The notes: generated from the sequence alone by a model not told the origin. A stretch of DNA of 43,533 nucleotides from Ferruginibacter sp. (GCA_014379905.1 JACMKX010000012.1:1-43533); one strand, 5' to 3'. Shown: positions 1 through 9,607, numbered from the stretch's first letter. Numbers and translations are program-made.

Positions 1-117
1 CTTTGATGATTATTGATGGACTTTATACTTTTGAAAAACATTACGTTTTCTTCCTCTTACTCAAAATACGCCAATTTTCCAATAACAAACACCCAATCTA
101 TTCTCCTTCACCTGCAA

Positions 118-125
118 TATATTTG
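118..125 (+). promoter_or_regulatory. putative Bacteroidota -7 box for recG
   Basis: TATATTTG matches the Bacteroidota -7 consensus TAnnTTTG exactly and would start transcription near 132, about 30 nt before the recG start. I see no convincing TTTG element 18-21 bp upstream, so this is half a promoter. The rest of 1-117 is AT-rich, with no gene visible. Confidence 0.35.
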
Positions 126-161
126 TAAAAACATCCACGCATCAGCAACTTCTCCAATATA

Positions 162-2252
162 TTGAACAGCCCGGTAGAATATTTAACCGGCATTTCCGCA
201 CAGCGGGGCGAATTGCTGCGCAAGGAACTCAATATTCATAATTTTAAAGACCTGCTCGAACATTATCCTTTAAGACATATTGATAAAACCAATGTAGACA
301 AAATTGGTAATATCAGCCTCAATGATGAATATGCATATGTTGCCGGTGTATTACAGGACATGAATTTGATAGGGGAGGGCAGAAGTAAAAGACTGGTGGC
401 CCATTTAAAAGACGGCACCGGTATTATTGAACTGGTTTGGTTCCAGGGGATTCACTGGGTACAAAAAATGTTACTGCCCGGCCATCATTTCCTGGCTTTT
501 GGAAAGCTGGGTTTTTTTATGGGCAAACCACAGATCGCTCATCCCGATATAGAACCTTACACCGCACAAAAAGCAGGTGGTAAGGAACACCTGGAACCTA
601 TTTATCCCTCTACAGAAAAACTAAAAGCAAGGGGATTAAATGGAGCAGCCCTATCAAAAATAACTTTCGAATTGCTGCAAAAAATTGCACCCAAAGATCT
701 CCCGGAAAATTTACCCGCGGATATTTTGACCGCATATAAATTAATGCCACGCTACGATGCATTTAAACAGATCCATTTTCCTTCTTCCGAAAAAAACTAC
801 CAGCAGGCCCTGCGCCGCTTAAAGTTTGAAGAATTGTTTTACGCACAGCTGCGCATCAACCTTATTAAATTACAGCGTCATCGTTTCAGCAAGGGCTGGG
901 CTTTTGAAAAAGTAGGGGATCTCTTCAATAATTTTTACAGCCATTATCTTCCTTTTGAACTAACCGGCGCACAAAAAAGAGTGCTCAAAGAAATCAGGAA
1001 AGATTTTGGCACCGGTAAACAAATGAACCGCCTGCTGCAGGGCGATGTGGGCAGTGGTAAAACCATGGTGGCTTTATTGAGCATGCTCATTGCTGCCGAT
1101 AACGGCTTTCAAAGTGTATTAATGGCACCTACTGAAATACTGGCGCAACAACATTATATCAGCATCAGCGAATATGTAAAAGACCTACCTGTACATATCG
1201 AAATACTCACCGGTTCTACCAAAACAAAAAAACGCAAACAGATCTTAGAAGATTGTGCCGAAGGCAATGTACAGATACTGTTGGGAACACATGCAGTAAT
1301 AGAAGAAAAAGTACAATTTAAAAATATAGGGTTTGCTGTAGTAGATGAACAGCACAAATTTGGGGTGGCACAAAGAGCCAAACTCTGGAAGAAAAATACC
1401 TTGCCCCCACACATTTTAGTAATGACAGCCACTCCAATTCCCCGCACGCTGGCACTCACCGCTTATGGGGATCTGGACTACTCTATTATGGATGAACTGC
1501 CTCCCGGGAGGAAACCAATTAGTACATTGCATCGTAATGAAAGTGCAAGGCCCCAGGTAATGGACTTTATAAAAGATGAAATTAAGGCCGGCCGGCAGGC
1601 ATACATCATTTATCCTTTAATTGAAGAAAGCAGCAAACTGGATTATGAGAACCTGATGAAAGGGTACGAGGAAGTAAAATCATTTTTCCCCGAACCCACC
1701 TACTGGATAAGTATGGTACATGGCAAACAAACGCCGGAAATAAAACAAACCAATATGCAACGTTTTGTTGCCGGCGATACTCACATAATGGTAAGCACTA
1801 CCGTAATTGAAGTGGGCGTAAATGTTCCCAATGCCAGTGTAATGGCTATTGAAAGTGCGGAAAAATTCGGGCTCTCCCAGTTACACCAGTTAAGAGGCAG
1901 GGTAGGCAGGGGAGCCGATAAAAGTTATTGCGTATTGCTTACAGGTAATAAACTTTCCCGGGATGCAAGGGAACGGCTCAAAATAATGGAACAAACCAAT
2001 GACGGTTTTAAAGTGGCTGAGAAAGACCTGGAGATAAGGGGGCCGGGTGAAATTGAAGGTACCAGGCAAAGTGGGGCATTAAATTTTAAGCTGGTGAATA
2101 TAGTCTTAGACAAGGCCATTTTGGAGGTTGCCCGAAATGAGGTAGAAAAGCTCCTCAAGGGCGACCCTGACCTTATTATGGCTGAAAATTTGCTGGTGAA
2201 AAATTACCTGCAGCAGCAACAACACAAAACCGGCTGGGGGAAAATCGCTTAA
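162..2252 (+). CDS. recG: ATP-dependent DNA helicase RecG
   Basis: This is a superfamily 2 DNA helicase that remodels stalled replication forks and branches Holliday junctions in the cytoplasm. The 696 residues run in the usual RecG order. A wedge/OB-fold region (about 1-250) comes first, then a helicase core with Walker A GDVGSGKT near residue 294, the RecG-type DEQH box (VVDEQHKFGVAQR) near 394, the TATPIPRT motif, and the motif VI segment QLRGRVGRG near 575. The length is normal for the family. The start is TTG. The in-frame codons just before it (SNI-L) still look like a RecG N-terminus, but the frame opens only at 129 and contains no ATG or GTG, so TTG at 162 is the best start. It is probably transcribed alone; the next gene follows after 102 bp. 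Confidence 0.96.
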   Translation: MNSPVEYLTGISAQRGELLRKELNIHNFKDLLEHYPLRHIDKTNVDKIGNISLNDEYAYVAGVLQDMNLIGEGRSKRLVAHLKDGTGIIELVWFQGIHWVQKMLLPGHHFLAFGKLGFFMGKPQIAHPDIEPYTAQKAGGKEHLEPIYPSTEKLKARGLNGAALSKITFELLQKIAPKDLPENLPADILTAYKLMPRYDAFKQIHFPSSEKNYQQALRRLKFEELFYAQLRINLIKLQRHRFSKGWAFEKVGDLFNNFYSHYLPFELTGAQKRVLKEIRKDFGTGKQMNRLLQGDVGSGKTMVALLSMLIAADNGFQSVLMAPTEILAQQHYISISEYVKDLPVHIEILTGSTKTKKRKQILEDCAEGNVQILLGTHAVIEEKVQFKNIGFAVVDEQHKFGVAQRAKLWKKNTLPPHILVMTATPIPRTLALTAYGDLDYSIMDELPPGRKPISTLHRNESARPQVMDFIKDEIKAGRQAYIIYPLIEESSKLDYENLMKGYEEVKSFFPEPTYWISMVHGKQTPEIKQTNMQRFVAGDTHIMVSTTVIEVGVNVPNASVMAIESAEKFGLSQLHQLRGRVGRGADKSYCVLLTGNKLSRDARERLKIMEQTNDGFKVAEKDLEIRGPGEIEGTRQSGALNFKLVNIVLDKAILEVARNEVEKLLKGDPDLIMAENLLVKNYLQQQQHKTGWGKIA

Positions 2253-2300
2253 GGAGATAATACAATAAGTTAAATCAACTTTAAAACATAGTTCCGGCAC

Positions 2301-2326
2301 AAACGTAATGCGTAATATTTACGTTT
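2301..2326. promoter_or_regulatory. inverted repeat AAACGTAA-N10-TTACGTTT
   Basis: Perfect 8-bp arms are separated by 10 bp in the gap between recG and the PKD-protein gene, followed by a T-rich stretch. It could be a weak recG terminator or an operator for the downstream secretion pair. The sequence alone does not decide. Confidence 0.4.
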
Positions 2327-2354
2327 ATTTTGATTAAATTGTAAAGAAAAATAC

Positions 2355-5300
2355 TTGAGAAAGTTTACTGTAATAATTTTAAATGTAGTTGCCTCCCTAT
2401 TGCCTGTTCTGGCACAAGCCCAAATGGAGTTTGTAGAAAATAAGGGCCAGTGGCACCCGAATGTTAAATATAAAGCCAACTTTAGTACGGGCGCTTTTTT
2501 CCTGGAAGAAAAAGGTTTTAGTGTTGTTCTTCACCATCCTGATGATATTAGAATGGTATCCCAAATTTCGCATGGCCATAAACAGGCTGATGCAGGTAAA
2601 CAAGTTTCTCTTCCTACCCCGGCCGACGGCAAATTTAGCGTACGATCCTTTGGCTATAAAGTCCGATTACTGGGAGCAGCTGTCAATGCCAAACAAATAC
2701 CGGATAAGCCGGCAAACTCGCACAATAATTATTTTTTAGGGAATGATCCAAATAAATGGGCAAGCGATTGTAAGATATTCGGAGCTGTTACCTACCAGGA
2801 GGTCTACCCCAATATTGATGTACGATACTATAGCGATGGTGGAAAGTTGAAATATGATTTTATTGTAAAACCCGGGGGAAATCCTGATTATATCGCACTG
2901 GAATATGTAGGCCCGCAATCAATAACCCTAAAAGATAAAGAACTTGTTATTGGAACTTCTGTTGGAGATGTGAGGGAACTTTACCCCTACACATACCAGT
3001 CTGGTACAGGCAAAAATCTCGAAGTTGATTGCCGTTACGTTGTTAAGGGAAATGTGGTAAGTTTTAAAGTAGGTAAGTATGATCCGGCTGCTACACTGGT
3101 CATTGATCCGTCTATTGTTTTCTGTTCTTTTACAGGTAGTGAACCAGATAACTGGGGTTACGCAGCAACACCGGGTCCCGATGGAAGCTTATTTGCCGGG
3201 GGCATTGCTTTTGGTTCAAGATATCCCACTTCTTCCGGAGCCCTGGATGCGTCTTATGGCGGAGGCCCTGCTGAAGGCCCCTCCCCAACGGGTTATGACA
3301 TTGCTATTTTTAAATTCAGTCCAAATGGCCGGTTGCGGGTATATGCAACTTACCTGGGTGGAAGGGGAAACGAGCAACCGCATAGCATGATATCCGATGC
3401 ACAGGGCAACCTCGTAATTGCCGGCAGGTCTGCGTCTGATGATTACCCCCTAACCGCCCCATTATTTGGTGAAGGGGGTAAATACGATATCGTCATCACA
3501 AAATTGAATGCTACCGGTTCTCAAATGATTGGTTCCGTTAAAATAGGGGGTAAGGAAAATGATGGGGTGAATATTCAACCCAAATACCCGGAGCTAAACC
3601 CCAATGCAATAAGTTTGAGAAGAAATTACGGGGATGATGCACGCAGTGAAGTGATATTGGATGCTTCTAATAATATAATCCTGGCTTCTGCCACTCAATC
3701 CGGGGATTTTTATATCCGGAATGCAGTACAGGACACCTGGGGCGGCAGGCAGGATGGGGTAATAATTAAATTTGATCCCAATTTAGCAAATCCTCCTTTA
3801 TTTAGTACCTATTTTGGCGGCAACCAGAATGATGCATGTTTTGTTGGCAGTATCAATCCTGTAACCGGAGACCTGTACATTGGAGGTGCTACTGAAAGTA
3901 GCAATCTTCCTGGTAATAAAACCGGGGTAATTGGCCCGGCATTTAATACGTCTACCGTTCTTTCAGCGGATGGCTTTGTAACCCAGCTAAGGCCTGACGG
4001 CAGCGCCATTGTAAAAACCTCTTACCTGGGTACCACCGGCATTGACCTGGTATACGGATTAAAATTTGACAAGTTTGGTTTTCCCTATGTTATGGGAACT
4101 ACCACAGGTAACTGGCCGTGGGTGAATGCTACATTCCGTAATCCTGATACAAAACAGTTCATCAGTAAATTACAGCCTGATCTTTCGGCATTTGTTTATT
4201 CTACCACCTTTGGGGCAGGCACTGCATCCCCCAATTTGTCTCCCATTGCATTTTTGGTTGACAGGTGCGAAAATGTATATGTTTCCGGCTGGGGTGGAGG
4301 TCTTAATGTATCACAACAATACAGCAATGGAAATACCAATGGTCTTCCTGAGGTAAATCCTCTTGTAGGCATACCCCGGGCTGATGGTGCCGATTTCTAC
4401 TTTTTTGTATTGGAAAGAAATGCCAACAGCCAGTTGTTTGGTTCTCATTTCGGACAAAATGGGGGCCTGGGCGATCACGTGGATGGCGGTACCAGCCGCT
4501 TTGATGCCAACGGCGTTATTTACCAGGCAATATGCGCCAACTGTAATGGTGGCGCTGTATTTCCTACCACGGCAAATGTTTGGTCGGAAGATAATGGAAG
4601 CACTTCCTGTAATGAAGCTGTTGTAAAAATTGAAATGAATTTTGCAGGCGTGGGAGCAGCCATACAGACAGCGATTGGCACTACAAAAAATGATACTACA
4701 GGTTGTATTCCTTTATATGTAAAATTCTCCGACACTTTAAGAAAAGGAAAAAGATTTATCTGGAATTTTGGGGATGGCTCACCCGAGATCAGCACTACAT
4801 TACCGGACACAGCTCATACTTTCACTGCCGTAGGAACGTATATTGTACGGCTGATTGCCGAAGACAGCAGTACCTGTAATATAAGGGATACTGCTTATGT
4901 AACCATTATTGCAGGAAACAATAAGGCAAATCTTGGTTTTACTTTTACAAAATTACCCCCCTGCCAGAGTTTAACCATGCAGTATACCAATACTTCCACA
5001 CCAACTTTCGGCAGCTTTGGGCCTGCTTCCTTTGTGTGGGATTATGGAGATGGTTCACCAAAGGATACAGCAGGTTTAAATCCACCCAGGGTGCATACTT
5101 ATGCTGCGCCCGGAACTTACCTGGTGACCCTGAAAATAATTGACCCAATATTTTGTAATACTCCGGATACAATAATAAGAGAAGTACGCATTAATCCATT
5201 GGTAAAAGCACAATTTACCACACCTGCATTGGGTTGTGCTCCCTACAATGCCGTGTTCAACAATACGTCATTGGCGGGTACGGATTTTATATGGGAATTT

Positions 5301-5960
5301 GGTGACGGTACTACTTCTACCGATGTACACCCAACTCATTTATACCTCAACCCAGGCAGCTATGACGTTAGACTGATCGCCATCGATCTTACTACCTGTA
5401 ATTTAAGGGATACATCCGCATTCTTCAGGATCAGGGTTGAAGCAAAACCAACTGCTTTTTTCACCTGGGGGCCTAATCCACCAATAGAAAATACACCGGT
5501 GCAGTTCACTAATGGTTCTACCGGTGCCAATACCTATTTATGGAATTTTGGTGATGGTGAAAGTTCTACCCTCACCAATCCTTCGCATCAATACAATGCA
5601 ACAGATACTTTTAATGTAGAACTGATTGCCTACACTACTGCTGGTTGCACAGATACGTTCAACCTGGATGTATATGTGATCATTGTTCCTTTGCTGGATG
5701 TGCCCAATGCCTTTACACCGGCTCAAACCGGCAGAAACTCAGTAGTGAAAGTAGAAGGTTTTGGTATCGGTAAAATGCAATGGCGGATCTACAACAGGCA
5801 GGGTTTGATGGTGTTTGAATCTGCCAGTCAAAAAGTTGGCTGGAACGGAACATACAAAGGTAAACTACAACCTATTGATGTGTATGTTTATACATTGGAT
5901 GTAGAATTTACCGATGGAAAGAAACTAAGAAAAACAGGAGACATTACCTTATTACGTTAG
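2355..5960 (+). CDS. PKD-repeat surface protein with T9SS type B (gliding motility-associated) C-terminal domain
   Basis: This is a very large exported or cell-surface protein of 1201 residues. It starts at TTG with a signal peptide (residues 1-22, cleaved after AQA). The N-terminal part up to about residue 250 opens with MEFVENKGQWHPNVKYKA, the hallmark of the DUF7948 domain. Residues 250-735 hold SBBP-like beta-propeller repeats (repeated TYLGG/YFGG strands). Four PKD domains follow, marked by W-[ND]-[FY]-G-D-G near residues 802, 893, 979 and 1062. The last 90 residues (from DVPNAFTP) match the gliding motility-associated C-terminal family, the type B signal for type IX secretion. No catalytic domain is visible, so adhesion or a structural surface role is inferred. 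The PorP/SprF gene lies 21 bp downstream, a pairing usual for type B substrates. Confidence 0.9.
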   Translation: MRKFTVIILNVVASLLPVLAQAQMEFVENKGQWHPNVKYKANFSTGAFFLEEKGFSVVLHHPDDIRMVSQISHGHKQADAGKQVSLPTPADGKFSVRSFGYKVRLLGAAVNAKQIPDKPANSHNNYFLGNDPNKWASDCKIFGAVTYQEVYPNIDVRYYSDGGKLKYDFIVKPGGNPDYIALEYVGPQSITLKDKELVIGTSVGDVRELYPYTYQSGTGKNLEVDCRYVVKGNVVSFKVGKYDPAATLVIDPSIVFCSFTGSEPDNWGYAATPGPDGSLFAGGIAFGSRYPTSSGALDASYGGGPAEGPSPTGYDIAIFKFSPNGRLRVYATYLGGRGNEQPHSMISDAQGNLVIAGRSASDDYPLTAPLFGEGGKYDIVITKLNATGSQMIGSVKIGGKENDGVNIQPKYPELNPNAISLRRNYGDDARSEVILDASNNIILASATQSGDFYIRNAVQDTWGGRQDGVIIKFDPNLANPPLFSTYFGGNQNDACFVGSINPVTGDLYIGGATESSNLPGNKTGVIGPAFNTSTVLSADGFVTQLRPDGSAIVKTSYLGTTGIDLVYGLKFDKFGFPYVMGTTTGNWPWVNATFRNPDTKQFISKLQPDLSAFVYSTTFGAGTASPNLSPIAFLVDRCENVYVSGWGGGLNVSQQYSNGNTNGLPEVNPLVGIPRADGADFYFFVLERNANSQLFGSHFGQNGGLGDHVDGGTSRFDANGVIYQAICANCNGGAVFPTTANVWSEDNGSTSCNEAVVKIEMNFAGVGAAIQTAIGTTKNDTTGCIPLYVKFSDTLRKGKRFIWNFGDGSPEISTTLPDTAHTFTAVGTYIVRLIAEDSSTCNIRDTAYVTIIAGNNKANLGFTFTKLPPCQSLTMQYTNTSTPTFGSFGPASFVWDYGDGSPKDTAGLNPPRVHTYAAPGTYLVTLKIIDPIFCNTPDTIIREVRINPLVKAQFTTPALGCAPYNAVFNNTSLAGTDFIWEFGDGTTSTDVHPTHLYLNPGSYDVRLIAIDLTTCNLRDTSAFFRIRVEAKPTAFFTWGPNPPIENTPVQFTNGSTGANTYLWNFGDGESSTLTNPSHQYNATDTFNVELIAYTTAGCTDTFNLDVYVIIVPLLDVPNAFTPAQTGRNSVVKVEGFGIGKMQWRIYNRQGLMVFESASQKVGWNGTYKGKLQPIDVYVYTLDVEFTDGKKLRKTGDITLLR

Positions 5961-5981
5961 ATAAAAGAACAGGAGAAACTG

Positions 5982-7001
5982 ATGGAAAAATTAATAAAAA
6001 TTTTATTGCTGCCCTTGTTGATCTTTATGGCCCGGGAATCCGTGGCACAGGACCTGCATTTTTCGCAATACTTTAATTCACCCCTTACTACCAACCCGGC
6101 CAATACCGGTTTTATTCCCGATGCCGATTACCGCATTGGTGCCAGCTACCGCAATCAATGGAGCAGTATAATGACTGTGCCTTATAAAACGATGAGTGTT
6201 TTTGGCGATGTGCAATTATTTCGCGACAGGCTGGAAACAGGATGGCTTGGCCTTGGAGGCGTTATTTTAAGTGATGTGGCAGGGAGCGGAAGTTTGCGTT
6301 CTACTAAAATATATGGATCTGTGGCTTACCATCAAATGCTGGGTTACAGCAGTTTGTTAAGCGCCGGTTTTAACGTTGGCTACGCCGAAAAAAGAATTGA
6401 TGCTTCCAAATTAAAATTCCCCGACCAGTTTGACGGAGAGTTTTTCGACGGCAGTCTTCCTACAACAGGATTGCCCGTTAATAGCAGTACGCGTTATTTT
6501 GATCTGCAGGCAGGCATTAACTATGCTTATTTTCCACAGGAAAATGTTTATATCAATGCGGGCTATTCTATACAACATGTAAATAAACCAAGGGAAAGCT
6601 TTTATGCCGATAAATCTGAAGCAGGCATCATACCGATGCGCCATATTGCCTTTGCCAATGCAATTTTAAAAGTGCATGAAAAAGTCATCCTGTCACCCAA
6701 CGCCTATTTTTCAATACAATCAAAAGCAACCGAAATAATGGGCGGCTTGCTGGCAAATTATAATTTGTCGGAAGCCGGTGAAACGCAACTGGTAGGAGGT
6801 GTTTATTATCGTCACAAAGATGCCATCATACCTATGGCTGGTTTCGAATTGAATAATTTACGGTTTACTTTTAGTTATGATGTTACTACTTCCTCTATAA
6901 ATAATTTTAATAACGGGCGGGGAGCCATGGAGTTTTCTCTTGTAAAAAAAGGATTTTATCCAAGCAGTACCGGCCGTCAGTCTATGTGTCCTTCCTTTTA
7001 A
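5982..7001 (+). CDS. PorP/SprF family type IX secretion membrane protein
   Basis: This 339-residue outer-membrane barrel protein has a signal peptide of about 22 residues ending AQ. The mature N-terminus, DLHFSQYFNSPLTTNPANTG, is the signature of the PorP/SprF family, whose members help T9SS substrates reach or stay on the surface. The gene sits 21 bp after the PKD/type B protein, and AGGAG at 5971-5975 gives it an unusually clear Shine-Dalgarno sequence for this phylum. The two are almost certainly one operon, and this protein is probably the dedicated partner of the preceding 1201-aa substrate. The family call is firm; the pairing is inferred from context. Confidence 0.92.
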   Translation: MEKLIKILLLPLLIFMARESVAQDLHFSQYFNSPLTTNPANTGFIPDADYRIGASYRNQWSSIMTVPYKTMSVFGDVQLFRDRLETGWLGLGGVILSDVAGSGSLRSTKIYGSVAYHQMLGYSSLLSAGFNVGYAEKRIDASKLKFPDQFDGEFFDGSLPTTGLPVNSSTRYFDLQAGINYAYFPQENVYINAGYSIQHVNKPRESFYADKSEAGIIPMRHIAFANAILKVHEKVILSPNAYFSIQSKATEIMGGLLANYNLSEAGETQLVGGVYYRHKDAIIPMAGFELNNLRFTFSYDVTTSSINNFNNGRGAMEFSLVKKGFYPSSTGRQSMCPSF

Positions 7002-7051
7002 GGAACGCATGATATAAAATATTTTTTCACGACTTTTGCCAAAAAAAGTAC

Positions 7052-8467
7052 ATGGAAGTTTCTACCGAAAAACGGCAGTTCGTCGAACATTTACAGGCAT
7101 TCAGGAATATTTTGGGCGAATCCTTTGTTTTTACGGATGAAGAAAGCCTGAATAATTATGCGCATGACGAAACAGAAAATCTTCATTTTCTGCCCGACAT
7201 CGTTCTTAAACCACGTACTGCAGAAGAACTGGCAGCAACCATGAAAATCTGCAATGCCCATAAAATTCCGGTAACACCCCGTGGTGCCGGAACAGGATTG
7301 AGTGGCGGTGCATTGCCCCATTTGGGAGGCGTATTGGTTTCTTTTGAAAGAATGAACAGCATCGACATTGATGAACGCAATCTCCAGGTAACAGTGGAGC
7401 CGGGTGTAATAACAGAAGTATTACAAAATGCAGTAAAAGAAAAAGGGCTGTTTTATCCTCCGGATCCCAGCAGCCGGGGAAGCTGTTTTATAGGGGGAAA
7501 TGTAGCAGAAAATAGTGGCGGTCCTAAAGCAGTGAAATATGGTGTGGTTAAAGATTATGTACTCAACCTGCAGGTGGTGTTACCTACCGGAGAAATTATT
7601 TGGACAGGTGCCAATGTGCTCAAAAACTCAACCGGTTATAACTTAACACAGTTAATGGTGGGTAGTGAGGGAACGCTGGGCCTGGTTACAAAAATAGTTT
7701 TGAAATTATTGCCGCATCCCACTTATGAGCTTCTTATGCTCGTTCCTTTTAATAACCTGGAAAAAGCAGGAGAAGCCGTGAGCGCTATTTTTAGGGCTGG
7801 ATTTACACCCAGTGCACTGGAACTGGTAGAAATAAATGCTTTAAAAATTGTGAGTTCATTTGTCGACAGTACAGTGGTGCCTGTAACAGATGATATGGAA
7901 GCGCACCTTATTATTGAAGTAGATGGTAACAATATGGATGTGCTGATGCAGGAAATGGAAGCAATAGCGGAATTGCTTACACAATTCGACTGCGGCGAAA
8001 TATTTTTTGCAGATGATGCACAGCAGAAAGCAGAATTGTGGAAGCTAAGAAGAAGAGTGGCAGAAGCGGTGAAGCTGGATGGCTATACAATAGAGGAGGA
8101 TACAGTAGTGCCAAGAGCAGCGTTGCCGGCATTGATAAGAGGCGTAAAAGAATTAGGAAAAACCCATCATTTTAAAGTCGTTTGTTATGGCCACGCCGGT
8201 GATGGTAACCTGCACATCCGCATAAAAAAAGAAGGAAATATTTACAGCCTTAATAATCCTAATGTGATACCTGCTTTAAGAGCATTGTTTGAACTGGTAA
8301 AAAAACTGGGTGGCACTATTAGCGGCGAACATGGAATTGGGCTGATACAGAAAGAATATATGGGTATTATGTTTGAGGATATGCAACTGGAACTGATGCG
8401 GGGAATAAAAAGAACTTTCGATCCCAATAATATTTTAAACAGCGGAAAAATATTTGATCAGAAATAA
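7052..8467 (+). CDS. FAD-binding oxidase, glycolate/D-lactate dehydrogenase GlcD type
   Basis: This 471-residue flavoprotein belongs to the FAD-linked oxidase family (PCMH-type FAD domain plus a FAD-oxidase C-terminal domain). It oxidises 2-hydroxy acids such as glycolate or D-lactate. The FAD domain shows PVTPRGAGTGLSGGALP near residue 74 and the PPDPSS...GGNVAENSGGP segment near 140-160. The C-terminal domain carries YGHAGDGNLH near 380 and the terminal SGEHGIGLIQKEYM, both conserved in GlcD. Length is normal. No GlcE or GlcF partner is adjacent, so it is more likely a stand-alone D-2-hydroxy-acid dehydrogenase than a GlcDEF complex subunit. The next gene starts 11 bp after its stop, suggesting co-transcription. 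Confidence 0.88.
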   Translation: MEVSTEKRQFVEHLQAFRNILGESFVFTDEESLNNYAHDETENLHFLPDIVLKPRTAEELAATMKICNAHKIPVTPRGAGTGLSGGALPHLGGVLVSFERMNSIDIDERNLQVTVEPGVITEVLQNAVKEKGLFYPPDPSSRGSCFIGGNVAENSGGPKAVKYGVVKDYVLNLQVVLPTGEIIWTGANVLKNSTGYNLTQLMVGSEGTLGLVTKIVLKLLPHPTYELLMLVPFNNLEKAGEAVSAIFRAGFTPSALELVEINALKIVSSFVDSTVVPVTDDMEAHLIIEVDGNNMDVLMQEMEAIAELLTQFDCGEIFFADDAQQKAELWKLRRRVAEAVKLDGYTIEEDTVVPRAALPALIRGVKELGKTHHFKVVCYGHAGDGNLHIRIKKEGNIYSLNNPNVIPALRALFELVKKLGGTISGEHGIGLIQKEYMGIMFEDMQLELMRGIKRTFDPNNILNSGKIFDQK

Positions 8468-8477
8468 AAATGATAGT

Positions 8478-9089
8478 ATGAAAATGAAAAATGTATGGAT
8501 ATTATCGCTGGCCCTAATCATAAGCACAGCAGCATTTGCGCAGGATGAGGAAGAAAAAAAAGAAAAGAAAGGCGGTTTTAAAAAAGAGAATTTATTTACC
8601 GGTGGAACTGTTACCCTGCAATTTGGTAACCGGTTTACATCCTTAGGTATTGGCCCTTATTTTGGATATAGTGTTAATAAATACCTGGATGTAGCAGCTG
8701 CCCTCAACTTTAATTATACTTCTGAAAGAATCAATGATTTTAACAGGGACAAAATCAGGCAGACGATATATGGGCCTGGAGCATTTATCAGGATATTTCC
8801 CGTAAAATTTTTATTTGCTCATGCGCAGTACGAGTTTAATATGCTAAAGGCAAAGTTTATTCCTGATGGAAATTTTCCCAGTGAAAAATACACAAGCGAT
8901 GCGCATAGTTTCCTTATTGGCCCGGGTTATGCCGGCGGCCGTGAGGAGGGAAGTAATTCCTTTTATTATGTATCGCTCTTGTGGGATATAGGAAACAATG
9001 ATATGTCGCCCTACAAAGATTACCAGAACAGGGCAGTACCCATTTTGCGGGCCGGATATAACATTGCATTGTTCCAGGGAAGAAATTAA
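8478..9089 (+). CDS. exported outer-membrane beta-barrel protein, unknown function
   Basis: I chose the ATG at 8478 (MKMKNVW...) because it follows the upstream stop and begins a clean signal peptide ending AFAQ. An earlier in-frame ATG at 8454 would overlap the glcD-like gene and spoil the signal peptide. The 203-residue product has a short Glu/Lys-rich linker after cleavage. It then has alternating aromatic/polar strands with Gly turns (FGNRFTSLGIGPYFGYSVNKYLDVAAAL), typical of small outer-membrane barrels. No specific family is recognised. A hairpin terminator follows directly. Confidence 0.7.
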   Translation: MKMKNVWILSLALIISTAAFAQDEEEKKEKKGGFKKENLFTGGTVTLQFGNRFTSLGIGPYFGYSVNKYLDVAAALNFNYTSERINDFNRDKIRQTIYGPGAFIRIFPVKFLFAHAQYEFNMLKAKFIPDGNFPSEKYTSDAHSFLIGPGYAGGREEGSNSFYYVSLLWDIGNNDMSPYKDYQNRAVPILRAGYNIALFQGRN

Positions 9090-9108
9090 TTAATTATTCT
9101 TCAGATAC

Positions 9109-9136
9109 TAAAAGCTCCTTAACCGGGAGCTTTTTT
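9109..9136 (+). terminator. rho-independent terminator
   Basis: AAAAGCTCC and GGGAGCTTTT form a stem around TTAACC, followed by six T. It ends the transcript of the barrel protein gene 20 bp upstream. Confidence 0.8.
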
Positions 9137-9142
9137 CCATTA

Positions 9143-9168
9143 AAATATACCCTCTCAACGGTATATTT
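9143..9168. promoter_or_regulatory. inverted repeat AAATATACC-N8-GGTATATTT
   Basis: Perfect 9-bp arms around an 8-bp spacer. The arms match those of the two TetR operators near 41.6 and 42.2 kb, but those have a 4-bp spacer. It now stands before decayed sequence, so it may be a relic operator or a coincidence of AT-rich sequence. Confidence 0.35.
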
Positions 9169-9193
9169 CACAAAACTGCGCTCTGAACAACAG

Positions 9194-9482
9194 GACCTGT
9201 GTGGAAAAATATCTTATAGCCCCGTAAGGCGTTTGATCTTTGACGATATAAAATCTTCCGTAACCCTGTATCCAATCCTGTTGTGAATGATCTTATTATT
9301 TACAATAATGCTGGTCCGGCTGCATTTAGCTCACTGATAGCAAAGCTTCTTCTGTGAAATATATGATCATTTCCAGTGGGAAAACTGTTTTGGATCTATT
9401 TGAATTAAGTAAGGGAGTTTATCACTACCAGGTTATTTTTGGCGATGGAAGAACACAGGCCGGGACTTTTATAAAAAACTGA
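9194..9482 (+). pseudogene. remnant of a T9SS type A sorting domain (3' end of a lost secreted protein)
   Basis: Three successive reading frames spell one decayed domain. Frame one (9194-9274) reads GKISYSPVRRLIFDD then VTLYP. One base is missing near 9275, and frame two (9277 onward) continues NPVVNDLIIYNNAGPAAFS. After another shift near 9330-9350, frame three (9351-9482) ends SKGVYHYQVIFGDGRTQAGT followed by FIKN and a stop. YPNP(V)xxxL at the start and LSKGVY...G...F at the end are the defining blocks of the Por secretion C-terminal domain. Nothing of the cargo is left upstream. The reconstruction is my reading; a lone frameshifted sorting tail cannot be functional. Confidence 0.7.
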
Positions 9483-9491
9483 TTTAATCAT

Positions 9492-9522
9492 AAAAAAGAG
9501 CTTCACTACGAAGCTCTTTTTT
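9492..9522 (+). terminator. rho-independent terminator
   Basis: GAGCTTC and GAAGCTC pair around ACTAC, flanked by A6 and a run of T. It sits 10 bp after the stop of the decayed sorting-domain gene, so the terminator outlived its gene. Confidence 0.8.
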
Positions 9523-9607
9523 ATGATTATCCCGGGGGATAGCCCTCACATAATATCCGCCGTATATTTAAAAATGAAATTTCTTACGCCTTTAATACTG
9601 TTGATCA

